Positions 9,801 to 18,214 of a stretch of DNA of 64,000 nucleotides are shown here, piece after piece. The stretch covers positions 30,867 through 94,866 of the forward strand of contig CADCWG010000086.1 of assembly GCA_902806335.1 (NCBI GenBank), given 5' to 3'. How positions within the stretch are numbered: the first letter of the stretch is position 1; each line of letters starts with the position of its first letter. A program made the translations under genes and the position numbers. The notes beneath the pieces are model-generated. The model searched no databases and was not told where the DNA came from. It was given only the letters and a program-made list of their open reading frames with translations. This DNA comes from an uncultured Thermomicrobiales bacterium. GTDB taxonomy: Bacteria > Chloroflexota > Chloroflexia > Thermomicrobiales > UBA6265.

Positions 9801-10065
9801 GTTCCAGGACCCGGCGCAGACCGTGCAGCGCCACGTAGAGGGCATTCAGCGACGTGTCGACCGGCGCGTCGGGCCAGAGCAGGTCGAGGACCTGGTCGCG
9901 CGCAAGGCTGTGCCCCCGGGTGATCAGCAGCAGGAGGAAGAGCGAGCGCGGCGCTCGCCGGGGCCAGGCGCTCGGCGGGAGGGGCCGGTCGCCGACGGAC
10001 AGCCGGACAGGACCGAGCAGGTCGGCGCGGATCGGCGGGGGGAGAGCCAAGGTGGAGTGGTCCAA
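6871..10065 (-). CDS. SARP/AfsR-like transcriptional regulator: BTAD, NB-ARC ATPase and TPR domains
   Basis: A regulator of about 1064 residues. It carries an N-terminal winged-helix DNA-binding domain (about residues 15-105, starting ADLLGPVRLSVG), then a bacterial transcriptional activator domain (about 110-255). A STAND/NB-ARC-type ATPase module follows, with Walker A GPGGVGKSRLA near residue 315 and Walker B ALLVLDNLEQV. Over its C-terminal half it has tetratricopeptide repeats (for example NGLGQAARALG, NNLGSVAYFRG, GNLGALALMRG). The start is uncertain: no ATG lies near the first domain, and a TTG at 10065 with AAGAGA upstream is the best fit. A longer open frame runs to 10827 but crosses a tRNA gene. 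STAND regulators usually need a bound ligand and ATP to oligomerise. The target genes are unknown. Confidence 0.85.
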   Translation of the reverse strand: MDHSTLALPPPIRADLLGPVRLSVGDRPLPPSAWPRRAPRSLFLLLLITRGHSLARDQVLDLLWPDAPVDTSLNALYVALHGLRRVLEPDLRSGRTSAYIDLADNVLRLRPEAMGRVDVSEFEAALAAARKPVADRPDPLQEAIALYGGDLLADEPYLDWAVARREHLRTVWRGAVLDYAERERTGGRPLLALPALGRLLESDPTDEPAHRALMLAMAAAGRREDALRQFDRCARALREELDAEPSDETRALVDDLNRRPTTPPSSRAPSPRFDSLPGTPNPLVGRDREVEALEDLLLRRDVRLVTVTGPGGVGKSRLAIEAAAQSADEFADGVCFVPLAVVTDPRLVIPTIARAVGVSDTGDRPVAELVGEALREREALLVLDNLEQVLDAATDIADLLLACRRLTVLATSREPLHVRAEHEFALGPLATPEPSRHPSAGGVARFAAVELFVQRATAVRADFALTDANAPAVAALCARLDGLPLAIELASARCRTQTIESLVAGLTDRFALLTDGYRDLPPRQRTMRATIAWSYDLLSEREQALYRHLSVFVGGFSQEAAAAVAATGTASPASPLPADTRAFVDSLRALTEKALLRVTDDAGEPRYAMLETTREFGLVALERHGEVGRVRDAHAHWCLALAERAEPELTGAAQAAWGDRLDVEYANLRAALEWLLDRPDPTPALRLAASLWRFWWTRGLAREGREWLERAMALSAAADPGIRAKVLHAAAELVESLGDYRRAEDLYAESFDLSRATENAAGEIAALNGLGQAARALGALDRAQALHEQALQIAREHGNARTTATTLNNLGSVAYFRGDGAGAEARWEEGLKYLRGIGDQRAIGSIVGNLGALALMRGDIARATTLDEEALLIARGLDDVPAITHGLINLAGALFEAKDYGRSRVLFEDALARSRQSGEAYTEAVALYNIARIAEVDGDPPTAAEQFVESLTLFWRTGGLPGLAACLERLGPIAVAAGSGRQAVRLLAAASTIRDTTGASRDTVDSGEYECGLDAARAAVGPAVFDATWAEGAALETADVVEEASAFAAALRSVPLAEQTAVSD

Positions 10066-10481
10066 GGCGGTCTCTTGGCCGAGCGGTTTGACGCGGGACA
10101 GTGGCCATTTATCGCCCGGTGGGGCGATTCGCGCAAGGGAGAAGCAACGTCCCAGTCGAGCCCTCGTGAGGAGGGGCGGGGTCCGCGGTGCTCTGCGCCT
10201 GGGATCCGGCGGTCGGGTACCAACCGTCGGCCAAGGACAGCCCGCCAGCACCGCGAGGGCATCGCCAGTGCTCCGGACCATCGCCCGCCCGCGTGACGAC
10301 CGGCGTGGCGAGCCCGAGGGGCCGCCGCGGGACGGGAGAGCGCTAAACGGCGAATCAGCGCGGGATCCGGCCGGCGGCGGAGAAGACGGCGCCACCGCCG
10401 GGACGCGCTTCTGGGCGATCGGGGGAGCGGGGACGTCGTCGAGGGGACGGTAGGGGCGGCTCGCTCGGTCCTGGTGGCGGG
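10066..10481. other. Intergenic region upstream of the SARP regulator
   Basis: About 416 bases between the regulator start and tRNA-Pro. The minus-strand frame is open across it but the translation is Arg/Pro/Ser-rich with no domain features, so I treat it as non-coding leader. I see no clear -10/-35 pair. Transcription could enter from the tRNA-Pro promoter upstream. Confidence 0.45.
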
Positions 10482-10554
10482 TCGGGGTGAGAGGACTCGA
10501 ACCTCCGACCTCAGCGTCCCAAACGCCGCGCGCTACCGACTGCGCCACACCCCG
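10482..10554 (-). tRNA. tRNA-Pro (anticodon TGG)
   Basis: A 73-nt minus-strand tRNA: acceptor CGGGGTG/CACCCCG, D arm GCGCAGTCGGTAGCGC, anticodon stem CGGCG/CGCTG with loop TTTGGGA (anticodon TGG, G37 as usual for proline), T arm GGAGG-TTCGAGT-CCTCT, and discriminator A. CCA is not encoded. A strong promoter lies 24-53 bases upstream. Confidence 0.97.
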
Positions 10555-10577
10555 CCGTTGCTGCCCGGACCGCGCCG

Positions 10578-10607
10578 AGTATAGGGATCGCGAGGAAGGG
10601 GTGTCAA
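10578..10607 (-). promoter_or_regulatory. Sigma-70-type promoter of tRNA-Pro
   Basis: On the minus strand TTGACA (10607-10602), an 18-base spacer and TATACT (10583-10578). This is a near-consensus housekeeping promoter ending 23 bases before the tRNA 5' end. Confidence 0.8.
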
Positions 10608-10672
10608 CGCTCGACGCCCGCCGGTTCTCGCCGGCGGACGGCGCCGCGAGACCCACCCGGCCACCGCCGCCG

Positions 10673-13003
10673 CTACGACCCGGCGGTCGCGGACGTCCCG
10701 GTCCCCGTTCGGCGGTAGATCGCGACGTCACCCTGGCCGAACGCCCGGTCCCACCCGGGGCCCGGGAACGACGGGTCGTCGACCGCCGGATACGCCCCGC
10801 CCTCGCAGCCGGAGACGTCATACCCATCGCGCTCGTAGAGGCCGACGAACAGGAGGGTGACGCCGTACCGGTCGAGCACGCGCGGGTCGAGGTCGCCGAA
10901 CAGCTCCTCCCCGGCGCGGCGCCGCTCGTCGATCTGGTCCCGAAGGAGGGGCTCTCCCGCGCGCCACTGGTTCTCGTGGTTGTCCCAGCCCATGATCGTC
11001 GGCACGCCGGTGAACGCCGAGACGTGGCTGGATGGCACTTCCCCCCAGGGCTGGTAGGGGCACCCCTCGGCCTCGAGGATCACGTCGGAGCGCCCGGCGT
11101 GGTCTGACAGCCAGCGCAGCGCCGCGAGCTGGTCCGGATCCGTCTCGCCGACGTAGGCGATGCCGTCGACGCCCTCCCAGTCGCGCGGGCCGTAGACGTC
11201 GGTGTACTGGAACGCCGAGATCGCCGGGTAGGCGAGACCGGCCAGCAGCGCGGCGGCGACGGTACCCGCGAGGACCGGTCGGGTCAGGCGCCGGGCTGCG
11301 CCGCGGCGCAGCCTGGCGTCTCTCCAGAGCGCGACGACGGCCAGCGCAGTTGCGACGCCGAACAGCGTCCAGACCTGGTAGTAGACCTTGAAGAGCGTGT
11401 TCATCCGGTTGCCGAACACGTCCTGGATGAAGAAGAACTCAGTGACTAATAGCAGCGCGAAGCCTAAGCCGTAGAGGGCGGTCGCGACGGTTCGCAGACT
11501 CTGATCCCGGTCACGCGACAGCGCTTCGACCGCCACGGCGAGGGGCAGACCGCAGAGGACGACCATCGGTGCGGCGAGGGTGATCCCGATCAGGGTCACG
11601 CCGATCGCCGCGATCAGGAGCGACTGCGTCGCGACGGGCGCGGCTTCTCGGCCGGCACCGATCAGTCCCATGGTGAGAAACCAGAGCGCGAAGACGTACG
11701 GGATCCCGAAGACGGTCAGGAACTCGCCGGCGGAGGTGCGAACCGAGACGGCGCCGAGGGTCTGGACGACGGTCGAGACGAGCGGCAGGTCGGCCAGCCA
11801 GCCGGGCACCTCGTTGCCGCGCTCGACCGGCGGCGCGAACGCCGCGTAGAAGGGCGCCCAGGCGGCGAGCGAGGCAACGGCGAGCAGCGCCGAGGAGACC
11901 AGCCGGTCGCGGAGCGCCGACGTTCGCCTCGCGCCGAACCAGAGCGCCGCCACCGCGACAACCAGGTAGGTCGGGTAGTCCCAGGAGTTGAGGGCGTAGA
12001 GGGCGCCAACCACGGCGCCGGTGGAGGCGATCCGGACCAGGCCGCCCCTTCCGGACAGGCAGGACCCGGCTGGGAGGAAGAGTCCGGCCGCGAGCGCGAG
12101 GGCGACGATCGTGAAGGGCAGGGCCATCACGTGCGGATGGAGGTCGCCGAGGACGAAGCTGAAGGCGGGGAACTCGTTGATGGTCTCGACGACGGCGGTC
12201 GTCCCGTCGGGCTGGAGGATCTCGTCGGTGACGATCCGGCTGCTGCCCCAGCCGATCCCGAACCACCAGTCGGCGTTGACCGTGGTCGAGGGGTCCCGCA
12301 CGAGTTCGAGCGGCGCCTTCAGGTTGCCGGCGAGGACGACAAGCACGGCGGCCAGCGCCGCCGCTACAACGGCTCGGCGAGCGGAAACCCACCGCCGGGC
12401 GAGGTCGTAGCCGACCCCCGCGGCGGCCACGACGGCCATGCTGAAGGTCGTCGCCAGCGCCAGGTTGAACCCGACCGAGGCCGGAATCGCCGCCATGCGG
12501 GTCACGGCGCCGTGCAGGAAGTAGCCGAGGTAGTAGTAGTTGATCGGCTCGCCGGCGTACCAGGGATCGGGCGGCGGCACGCTGTCGGTGCGGGCGCTGG
12601 AGGCGAGGAACGCGAGGTCCATTGGCTTCTCGGTGTTGAGCACCTGCGGCGAGTAGCCCCGGACCCCGACGTAGCACACGAAGGTGACGAGCGCGACCAA
12701 CTCGGCGACGAGCAGCGACCGTAGCCACCGCCGGTCGACGGCTCCCCGCCGGAGCAGGGCCAGCCACCCCACGGCGGCCAGGATGGCAAGCGTCGCCCAG
12801 AGACCGCCGGTCGCGTACGCCGCCAGGTCGAGGCTCGCGACGAGCCACGACGGGTAGACTACAGCGAGGAGCGCCAGCGGACGCGCGATGGCGGCGCCGC
12901 CGTCCGCGAGGGCCGGACAGAGCAGGCGGACCCAGGGTGCCACGCCCCAGGTCATCAACATCAGCACCCCGTACCAGGCCGCGGTGTCCCCGAGCCAGTC
13001 CAT
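10673..13003 (-). CDS. DUF2298 (Chlor_Arch_YYY) polytopic membrane protein
   Basis: A 776-residue membrane protein with about a dozen hydrophobic segments. The hallmark of DUF2298 is present: NTEKPMDLAFL and then PDPWYAGEPINYYYLGYFL near residues 123-162, followed by LGDLHPHVMALPF. The family is known mainly from Chloroflexi and some archaea and resembles membrane glycosyltransferases, but no reaction is established. The C-terminal soluble part has GVPTIMGWDNHE, a motif repeated in the neighbouring fused protein, so the two are paralogous over this region. It follows that gene by 131 bp on the same strand and is likely co-transcribed. The likely role is cell-envelope polysaccharide or glycoprotein assembly, by inference. 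Confidence 0.9.
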   Translation of the reverse strand: MDWLGDTAAWYGVLMLMTWGVAPWVRLLCPALADGGAAIARPLALLAVVYPSWLVASLDLAAYATGGLWATLAILAAVGWLALLRRGAVDRRWLRSLLVAELVALVTFVCYVGVRGYSPQVLNTEKPMDLAFLASSARTDSVPPPDPWYAGEPINYYYLGYFLHGAVTRMAAIPASVGFNLALATTFSMAVVAAAGVGYDLARRWVSARRAVVAAALAAVLVVLAGNLKAPLELVRDPSTTVNADWWFGIGWGSSRIVTDEILQPDGTTAVVETINEFPAFSFVLGDLHPHVMALPFTIVALALAAGLFLPAGSCLSGRGGLVRIASTGAVVGALYALNSWDYPTYLVVAVAALWFGARRTSALRDRLVSSALLAVASLAAWAPFYAAFAPPVERGNEVPGWLADLPLVSTVVQTLGAVSVRTSAGEFLTVFGIPYVFALWFLTMGLIGAGREAAPVATQSLLIAAIGVTLIGITLAAPMVVLCGLPLAVAVEALSRDRDQSLRTVATALYGLGFALLLVTEFFFIQDVFGNRMNTLFKVYYQVWTLFGVATALAVVALWRDARLRRGAARRLTRPVLAGTVAAALLAGLAYPAISAFQYTDVYGPRDWEGVDGIAYVGETDPDQLAALRWLSDHAGRSDVILEAEGCPYQPWGEVPSSHVSAFTGVPTIMGWDNHENQWRAGEPLLRDQIDERRRAGEELFGDLDPRVLDRYGVTLLFVGLYERDGYDVSGCEGGAYPAVDDPSFPGPGWDRAFGQGDVAIYRRTGTGTSATAGS

Positions 13004-13134
13004 GCGCAGTCCCTCGGGCGGCTTGGCCCCGCGGCGTCGACCGCCCGTGCCCCACTCGTCGATCGGAGGACGCGCTGGTCGGCGTCCGGGTTACGGGTAG
13101 CCCCGTGAAGAAGTGCTGGCGGGCGGCCGAGCGC

Positions 13135-16100
13135 TCAGGCCTCTGGCGCGGTCCCCGGGTCCGCCACGACCTTGTAGACCACCGTCTCACCGGAGCGGAA
13201 CGCGACCTCGAGCGACGAGCCGACCATCGGCTCGAACGCGGCGATGCCGTCGGAGGACGCCCAGGGTGTGCCACCGGGGGCCCAGTGCCGTTCGATGCCG
13301 CCGACCACGACGTACTCGACCCCGTAGCGGCGGAGGATCTCGAGCTTCTCGTCCGGGCTCGCGGAGTCGTACAGGCGCTCGACGTCCGCGGTGCGGCCCT
13401 CGAGTTGCTCGGCGAAGCGCTGCTGGGTCTCGTGGTTGTCCCAGCCGATGATCGTCGGCAGCCCAGTCGCGATCGAGAACCGCGAGCCGTTGCCCCGGTA
13501 CGGGCCGATGCTGGCCTCGGCGATCACGGGGCTGCCGGGCACCTCGTCGTTGAACCACTCGATGGCGGCGCGGTCGTCGGCGAAGGCGATCGGTTGCCCG
13601 CGTCGCCGGCCGACCCCGTCCTGGGTCAGGACACCGTAGTCCATCCAGTCGAGACCGTTGAGGCTGCCCACGCCCGGATGACCGTCGAACCGCTGCTCGA
13701 GCCGGGGGCCGGTTGCCAGGATCGGATAGAAGAGGGAGAGCGCGATCACCGCGGTGGCGGCGACAAGGCCGAACCGCGCCCACCCTTCCGCCGGCGGGGG
13801 CAGGGGTGTCCCTCTGTCCGCGGCCACCGCCTCACCTTCGACGTCCCGGCCGAAGCGTTCCGTTCCGGCCGGACGATCGAGGGGCAGCGACGTCGACCGG
13901 TGGACGATGCCGATCGGCCCGGGAACGCCAGGCGTGCGACGGAGCGGGCGGAGGTTGGCGTCCGAGAGCATCCGGGCGAGGAGGGCGCCGCCGCCGAGCG
14001 CGAGCAGGACCCAGACCTGGTTGTAGAACTTGAAGACGGTGTTCATGCGGTAGGCGGCGCCCTCGCGGAGGTTGTCCGCGAGGAAGACGACCTCGACCCC
14101 ACCGGCGATCGCCGCCGCCGTGGCGACCATCAGCCCGGCATAGCGCTCGGCGCTTCCCCGTCCGAAGACGAAGGCGGCGACACCGGCGCCGACGAAGCCG
14201 AGGCAGCAGGCCAGCACCAGTCTGTCGGCCAGAACCGTCCCGGCGACCGCGATCCCGACCAGGACCAGACCCGCCTGGCCGATGGCCCGATCCGCGGCGG
14301 TCCTGGCACGCGTCTCGACCGCGGCCCAGGCGGCGGTTCCCAGGATCGCGGCGACCACGACGACCAGAGCGGCGTCGAGACCGTCGGCCGCGGTGCTCCC
14401 CGCGTCTCGGGCCAGCCGGAGGGCGGCCAGGACCGCGATGACGACGAGCGCTGGCACGGCGGGCTGCGCGAGGCCGCGCCAACGGCCGGCCACGCCGCCG
14501 AGCAGAACCACGACGATGCCCATCCCGGCGACCGTGAGGAGGCCGCCGACGTGGTCGCCAAACTCGGCGAGTGGGGTCGGATCGCGGACCTCGCCGACGG
14601 AGCTGAAGAGCGCCACGTACGAGCGGTGGAACGGGAGGAAGAGAACGTAGGCGAGCGCACCGACGGCGGCGGCGAGGGATGCCGCCAGCGCCAGCCGCGC
14701 CGGCCAGGGCCGGATCGCCGCGGTAGCCAGGAAGAGGGCGACGGACGCGAGGCCGACGTAGGTGGCAACGTCCCAGGCGTTAGTCGGGAACAGCGTCCCG
14801 ACGGCCAGCCCGAGCAGCCCCAGGCGGGCAAGCGTCACGACCCGGGCGGGGGTGTCTCGGCGGTCGCTAGCGAGGGCGAGGGGCAGGCGCCGCGGCTCGC
14901 GGGCCAGCGCGTACCCGAGGCCGATGGCGAGGACCGTTACCGGCATCGCCACGACGTGGGCGTGGAGGTCGCCGTAGAGCCCGGTGAAGAAGGGGAACTC
15001 GGTGATCGCGTTGGAGATCGCCCGGCTGGGATCCCAGGTGTAGTAGCCAAACCCGTCCCCCACGTCGGCGGGCCGGCTCAGCCAGCGGAAGAACGCCGAG
15101 AGGTTGCCGATCCCAACGAGGAGAAGCGTCCCGGCGATCCCGGCCGGCACGGCGAGGGCCCGCCGTCGGGTCAGGTCGCGGCCGAGCGTGGCGGCGACGC
15201 CGAAACCCGCCGAGGCGAGCATGGCCATCACGGTGGGCTGGGCGAGGTTGTAGGCGATCTCGCTCGGGATGCCGGTCAGCTTGAGGCAGAAGGCGACGAG
15301 GTAGAGGCCGTAGTAGTAGTAGTTGACGTAACCGCCGGCGTACCAGGGGTCGAAGGGCGGGAAGTGGGCGCTGCGGAGCGTCGCGTTGAGGTGCGCGAAC
15401 TCCATCGGCTTCTCGCCGCCCCAGATCGGGTGCCAGGAGTCCGGCGCGACCCAGCGGAAGGCGAAGAAGAGCGCGAAGACCACCCAGAAGACCGCCTCGG
15501 CGGCGAGCGCGGTCCGCCGCTGTCCCGGTCGCGTGACCCAGAGCGCGCGCCCGGACCGCCACCGTCGCCGCAGTCCCCAGCCGACGGCGCCCACGAGCGC
15601 GAGGGCCACGCCGCACCAGATGGCGCGAAAGGCGATGACCTCGATGCTGGCCCCAAGCCAGACGACATATCCAGCCAGCAGCAAGGCAAGGAGGCGGGCG
15701 ACGCCCCAGCCGGCGTCGGCCGCCCGGCCGAAGGCCAGCGCGGCAATCGGCCAGCCGACGACCTGGAGCACGGCCAGGAGGAGGAGCCAGACCGCGAAGG
15801 CGGCGGCGGAGTTGCTGGTCAGGGCGGCGCTCCACTGGGCGTCGGCGACGGTTGGGAGCTCGCCGACCGGCTCGTCGAGCAAGAGCTGACCGTCGTCGGG
15901 GGCCTGCCGGGTCGGCGAGACCGGCTGGGCCCGCGCCTCGGCGAAGAGCGCATCCCAGGTTGGCTTCTCGACGAGGCCGCTCTTCTGGTAGATCACCACC
16001 CGCGGGTGGTCGTAGTTGATCCAGGCCTCGTCGCCCGCGTCGTCGTTGACCTCGAAGGGCCCGATCCCCGGTCGGCTGGTGAACTCCGCGACCCGGGTGA

Positions 16101-18138
16101 AGCCCAGTTGACCGGAGTCGAGGAGGCGAAAGAACGTGATCTGGGTCGGGTAGCGCCAGGGCGAGCGGGGGAGGGAGCCGGTGACCCGGTTGGACGACAC
16201 GACGTAATAGTCGACCGCCTGGAGCTGGCGGTACAGGGCGTTGCCGGGTTCCTCCTCAGCGGCGACCAGCGTCGCTTCGGCCAGGGCGGACCATCGGCTC
16301 GGGTCGCCGCCGCCGGTCGCGAGGTTGGTCGCCGCGTCACGGGTCGCCTGGCGGAGGCCGCCTGAGCCGTCCGACATAGAGGACGCCGCGGAGGAGAAGG
16401 CCTCGTCCATCACCCGTCGCCCCGCCTCGTCGAACCGCTCGGCGGAGGACGCGATCCGCTCGAGGGAGGCCGCCGCGAGGCGGTAGTCGCCAACGGCCAT
16501 CGCCGTCGCCGCGGGCTGGGTCGCCGGGTGGGCCGCCAGGGCGTTCCGCAGGCGTTCCAGGTCGCCCCACGTCGGACGGTCACGGTAGCTGTCCAGCACC
16601 TCAAACTGGTACTGGCGGTCGCCCACCGAGAGGCCCGGGGCGATCTGGTCGTCCTTGCCCCGGAGGTCAAGCGGCAGTGAACGGTCCCAGACTTCGGCGC
16701 TGAAGGTGCTGCCACTCGGGACGTTCGCGTAGATCCACTGCGACGCTGCGAGCCGGGTGTTCTCCCGCCCGTAGATCGCGGCGAAGGCGACCGCCCAGAG
16801 GACCAGACCGGCGAGCGCGACCGCGGCGAAGCCCGCCGCGACGGGACGCCCGAGCGGACGACCGACGGGCCGGCGGCGGGCCAGCCAGCGCAGCGCGGCG
16901 TCCAACGCCAGTCCGGCGCTGATGGCCAGGGCCGGAGTCATCGGCGCCAGGTAGCGGATGAACTTCGTCTCCGGCACGGCGAGCACGACGCAGTAGCCGA
17001 CCACCCAGGCGAGGAGGATCGTCTCGCCGGCGCCCTGGCGGCGCCAGAATCGCCAGGCGAGGAGCGGCAGACCCGCCAGGGCGGCGAGACCGCCGACCGG
17101 GCCGAAGCCGTATCGGACCAGTTGCTCGGCGTGGTAGACGAGCGGGATCGTCCCGATGTACTGCCGGGTGTACGGCACGTCGATGATCCCGCGCTGGATG
17201 TTGGTCTGCTCCTCGATCGAGGCGCGGTAGGCGCTCGGCCGCAGGAGGGCGTAGGGCTCGAAGATCGCGAAGCAGACCAGCGCGCTGAAGCCGGCAATGG
17301 CGATCCGCTCCGGCGCGGCGGCGAGCGCGTAGACGTCGCGCTCGCCGGCCCGCCAGCGCCGCCAGACGTCGAACGCCACCGCCACGGCGACGACGCCGGC
17401 GAGGGCGGCGACGCTGCTCTTCGTGGCGAGGGCGAGGCCGAAGGTCGCGCCGCTCGCGGCGAACCACCGGTTCGCGCCGGACCGGGCCGCCTCAACCGTG
17501 CAGAGCAGGCAGAGGGCGACGAAGAAGGTCAGCCAGCTGTCGGTCGTGAAGAAATGGGCAAGCTGGATCGAGATCGGCGCGAGACCGGCGACGGCGGCAG
17601 CCAGGAGGGCGGCCCGTCCGCCGCCGATCCTGCGCCCGATCAGATAGACGAGGAAGACGGTGGCCGTGTCGAGCAGGATCGAGAGGGACCGGCCGACCTT
17701 GTAGACGTGGTCGGGTCCGTGCCAGTCGGTCGCGGAGTTGCCGGGCGCGAGCCAGCCCGTCAGCGGTGTGGCGTTCAGGCCGTTGAGGGCCGCGGCGGCG
17801 AGGTCGGTCACGTAGAGGGGGAGCGAACCGTAGGCGAACGAGCGGGCGCGGCCGGGTTCCGCGGGGTCGTCGGAGCGCGGGTTGAGCGTGCTCGCGGCCG
17901 GGTCGAGGAGGTTCTGGACGTCGGGCGGCCAGGGGAGGGCGACCCGGTCGACGGCGATGTCGCGAACGTGCTGCTCGTCGGGGTGGATGAGCTGTCCCTC
18001 GTCCCAGTTGAACCCGTAGACGCGGAGGGCGAACGACGCGACGAGCAGTGCGAGCAGCGCCAGATTCGCCGGGTCGGCGAGCAGGGCGAGGCGCGAGGGC
18101 AGGGCGGGGCGGAATCGGGGCGTCCGTGCTGTCATCAT
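13135..18138 (-). CDS. Giant membrane protein: GT39-like glycosyltransferase fused to DUF2298
   Basis: A 1667-residue fusion. Residues 1 to about 730 look like a dolichyl/undecaprenyl-phosphate-mannose-type glycosyltransferase. After the first membrane helix comes NWDEGQLIHPDEQHVRDI, the acidic first-loop motif of GT39/ArnT-like enzymes, then about ten hydrophobic segments and a soluble region (residues 470-730). A second polytopic half from about 770 is DUF2298, with GGEKPMEFAHLN, DPWYAGGYVNYYYYGLYL and GLYGDLHAHVVAMPV. The C-terminus again has GLPTIIGWDNHE. Such enzymes transfer sugars from lipid-phosphate carriers on the outer membrane face. It starts at ATG 18138, 76 bp from the divergent fmt gene. 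The separate 776-residue DUF2298 gene follows it. Confidence 0.9.
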   Translation of the reverse strand: MMTARTPRFRPALPSRLALLADPANLALLALLVASFALRVYGFNWDEGQLIHPDEQHVRDIAVDRVALPWPPDVQNLLDPAASTLNPRSDDPAEPGRARSFAYGSLPLYVTDLAAAALNGLNATPLTGWLAPGNSATDWHGPDHVYKVGRSLSILLDTATVFLVYLIGRRIGGGRAALLAAAVAGLAPISIQLAHFFTTDSWLTFFVALCLLCTVEAARSGANRWFAASGATFGLALATKSSVAALAGVVAVAVAFDVWRRWRAGERDVYALAAAPERIAIAGFSALVCFAIFEPYALLRPSAYRASIEEQTNIQRGIIDVPYTRQYIGTIPLVYHAEQLVRYGFGPVGGLAALAGLPLLAWRFWRRQGAGETILLAWVVGYCVVLAVPETKFIRYLAPMTPALAISAGLALDAALRWLARRRPVGRPLGRPVAAGFAAVALAGLVLWAVAFAAIYGRENTRLAASQWIYANVPSGSTFSAEVWDRSLPLDLRGKDDQIAPGLSVGDRQYQFEVLDSYRDRPTWGDLERLRNALAAHPATQPAATAMAVGDYRLAAASLERIASSAERFDEAGRRVMDEAFSSAASSMSDGSGGLRQATRDAATNLATGGGDPSRWSALAEATLVAAEEEPGNALYRQLQAVDYYVVSSNRVTGSLPRSPWRYPTQITFFRLLDSGQLGFTRVAEFTSRPGIGPFEVNDDAGDEAWINYDHPRVVIYQKSGLVEKPTWDALFAEARAQPVSPTRQAPDDGQLLLDEPVGELPTVADAQWSAALTSNSAAAFAVWLLLLAVLQVVGWPIAALAFGRAADAGWGVARLLALLLAGYVVWLGASIEVIAFRAIWCGVALALVGAVGWGLRRRWRSGRALWVTRPGQRRTALAAEAVFWVVFALFFAFRWVAPDSWHPIWGGEKPMEFAHLNATLRSAHFPPFDPWYAGGYVNYYYYGLYLVAFCLKLTGIPSEIAYNLAQPTVMAMLASAGFGVAATLGRDLTRRRALAVPAGIAGTLLLVGIGNLSAFFRWLSRPADVGDGFGYYTWDPSRAISNAITEFPFFTGLYGDLHAHVVAMPVTVLAIGLGYALAREPRRLPLALASDRRDTPARVVTLARLGLLGLAVGTLFPTNAWDVATYVGLASVALFLATAAIRPWPARLALAASLAAAVGALAYVLFLPFHRSYVALFSSVGEVRDPTPLAEFGDHVGGLLTVAGMGIVVVLLGGVAGRWRGLAQPAVPALVVIAVLAALRLARDAGSTAADGLDAALVVVVAAILGTAAWAAVETRARTAADRAIGQAGLVLVGIAVAGTVLADRLVLACCLGFVGAGVAAFVFGRGSAERYAGLMVATAAAIAGGVEVVFLADNLREGAAYRMNTVFKFYNQVWVLLALGGGALLARMLSDANLRPLRRTPGVPGPIGIVHRSTSLPLDRPAGTERFGRDVEGEAVAADRGTPLPPPAEGWARFGLVAATAVIALSLFYPILATGPRLEQRFDGHPGVGSLNGLDWMDYGVLTQDGVGRRRGQPIAFADDRAAIEWFNDEVPGSPVIAEASIGPYRGNGSRFSIATGLPTIIGWDNHETQQRFAEQLEGRTADVERLYDSASPDEKLEILRRYGVEYVVVGGIERHWAPGGTPWASSDGIAAFEPMVGSSLEVAFRSGETVVYKVVADPGTAPEA

Positions 18139-18214
18139 ACGGGGCGCATTCTAACGAGCGTCCCCCGGGCGGGTCGAGGGTTCGGGCAGTCCCGCGGCGG
18201 TCGTACGGGGTCGG

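Noticed and set aside
8158..10296. Plus-strand open frame of 712 codons
   Set aside because: Antisense to the SARP regulator, with repetitive Arg/Gly/Glu composition and no family features.
10066..10827. N-terminal extension of the SARP regulator to 10827
   Set aside because: It crosses the tRNA-Pro gene and is Arg/Pro/Ser-rich, so the true start is near 10065.
12937..16365. Plus-strand open frame of 1142 codons
   Set aside because: It lies antisense to the DUF2298 genes and its translation is Arg/Gly/Asp/Glu low complexity with no domains. It is a GC-bias shadow.
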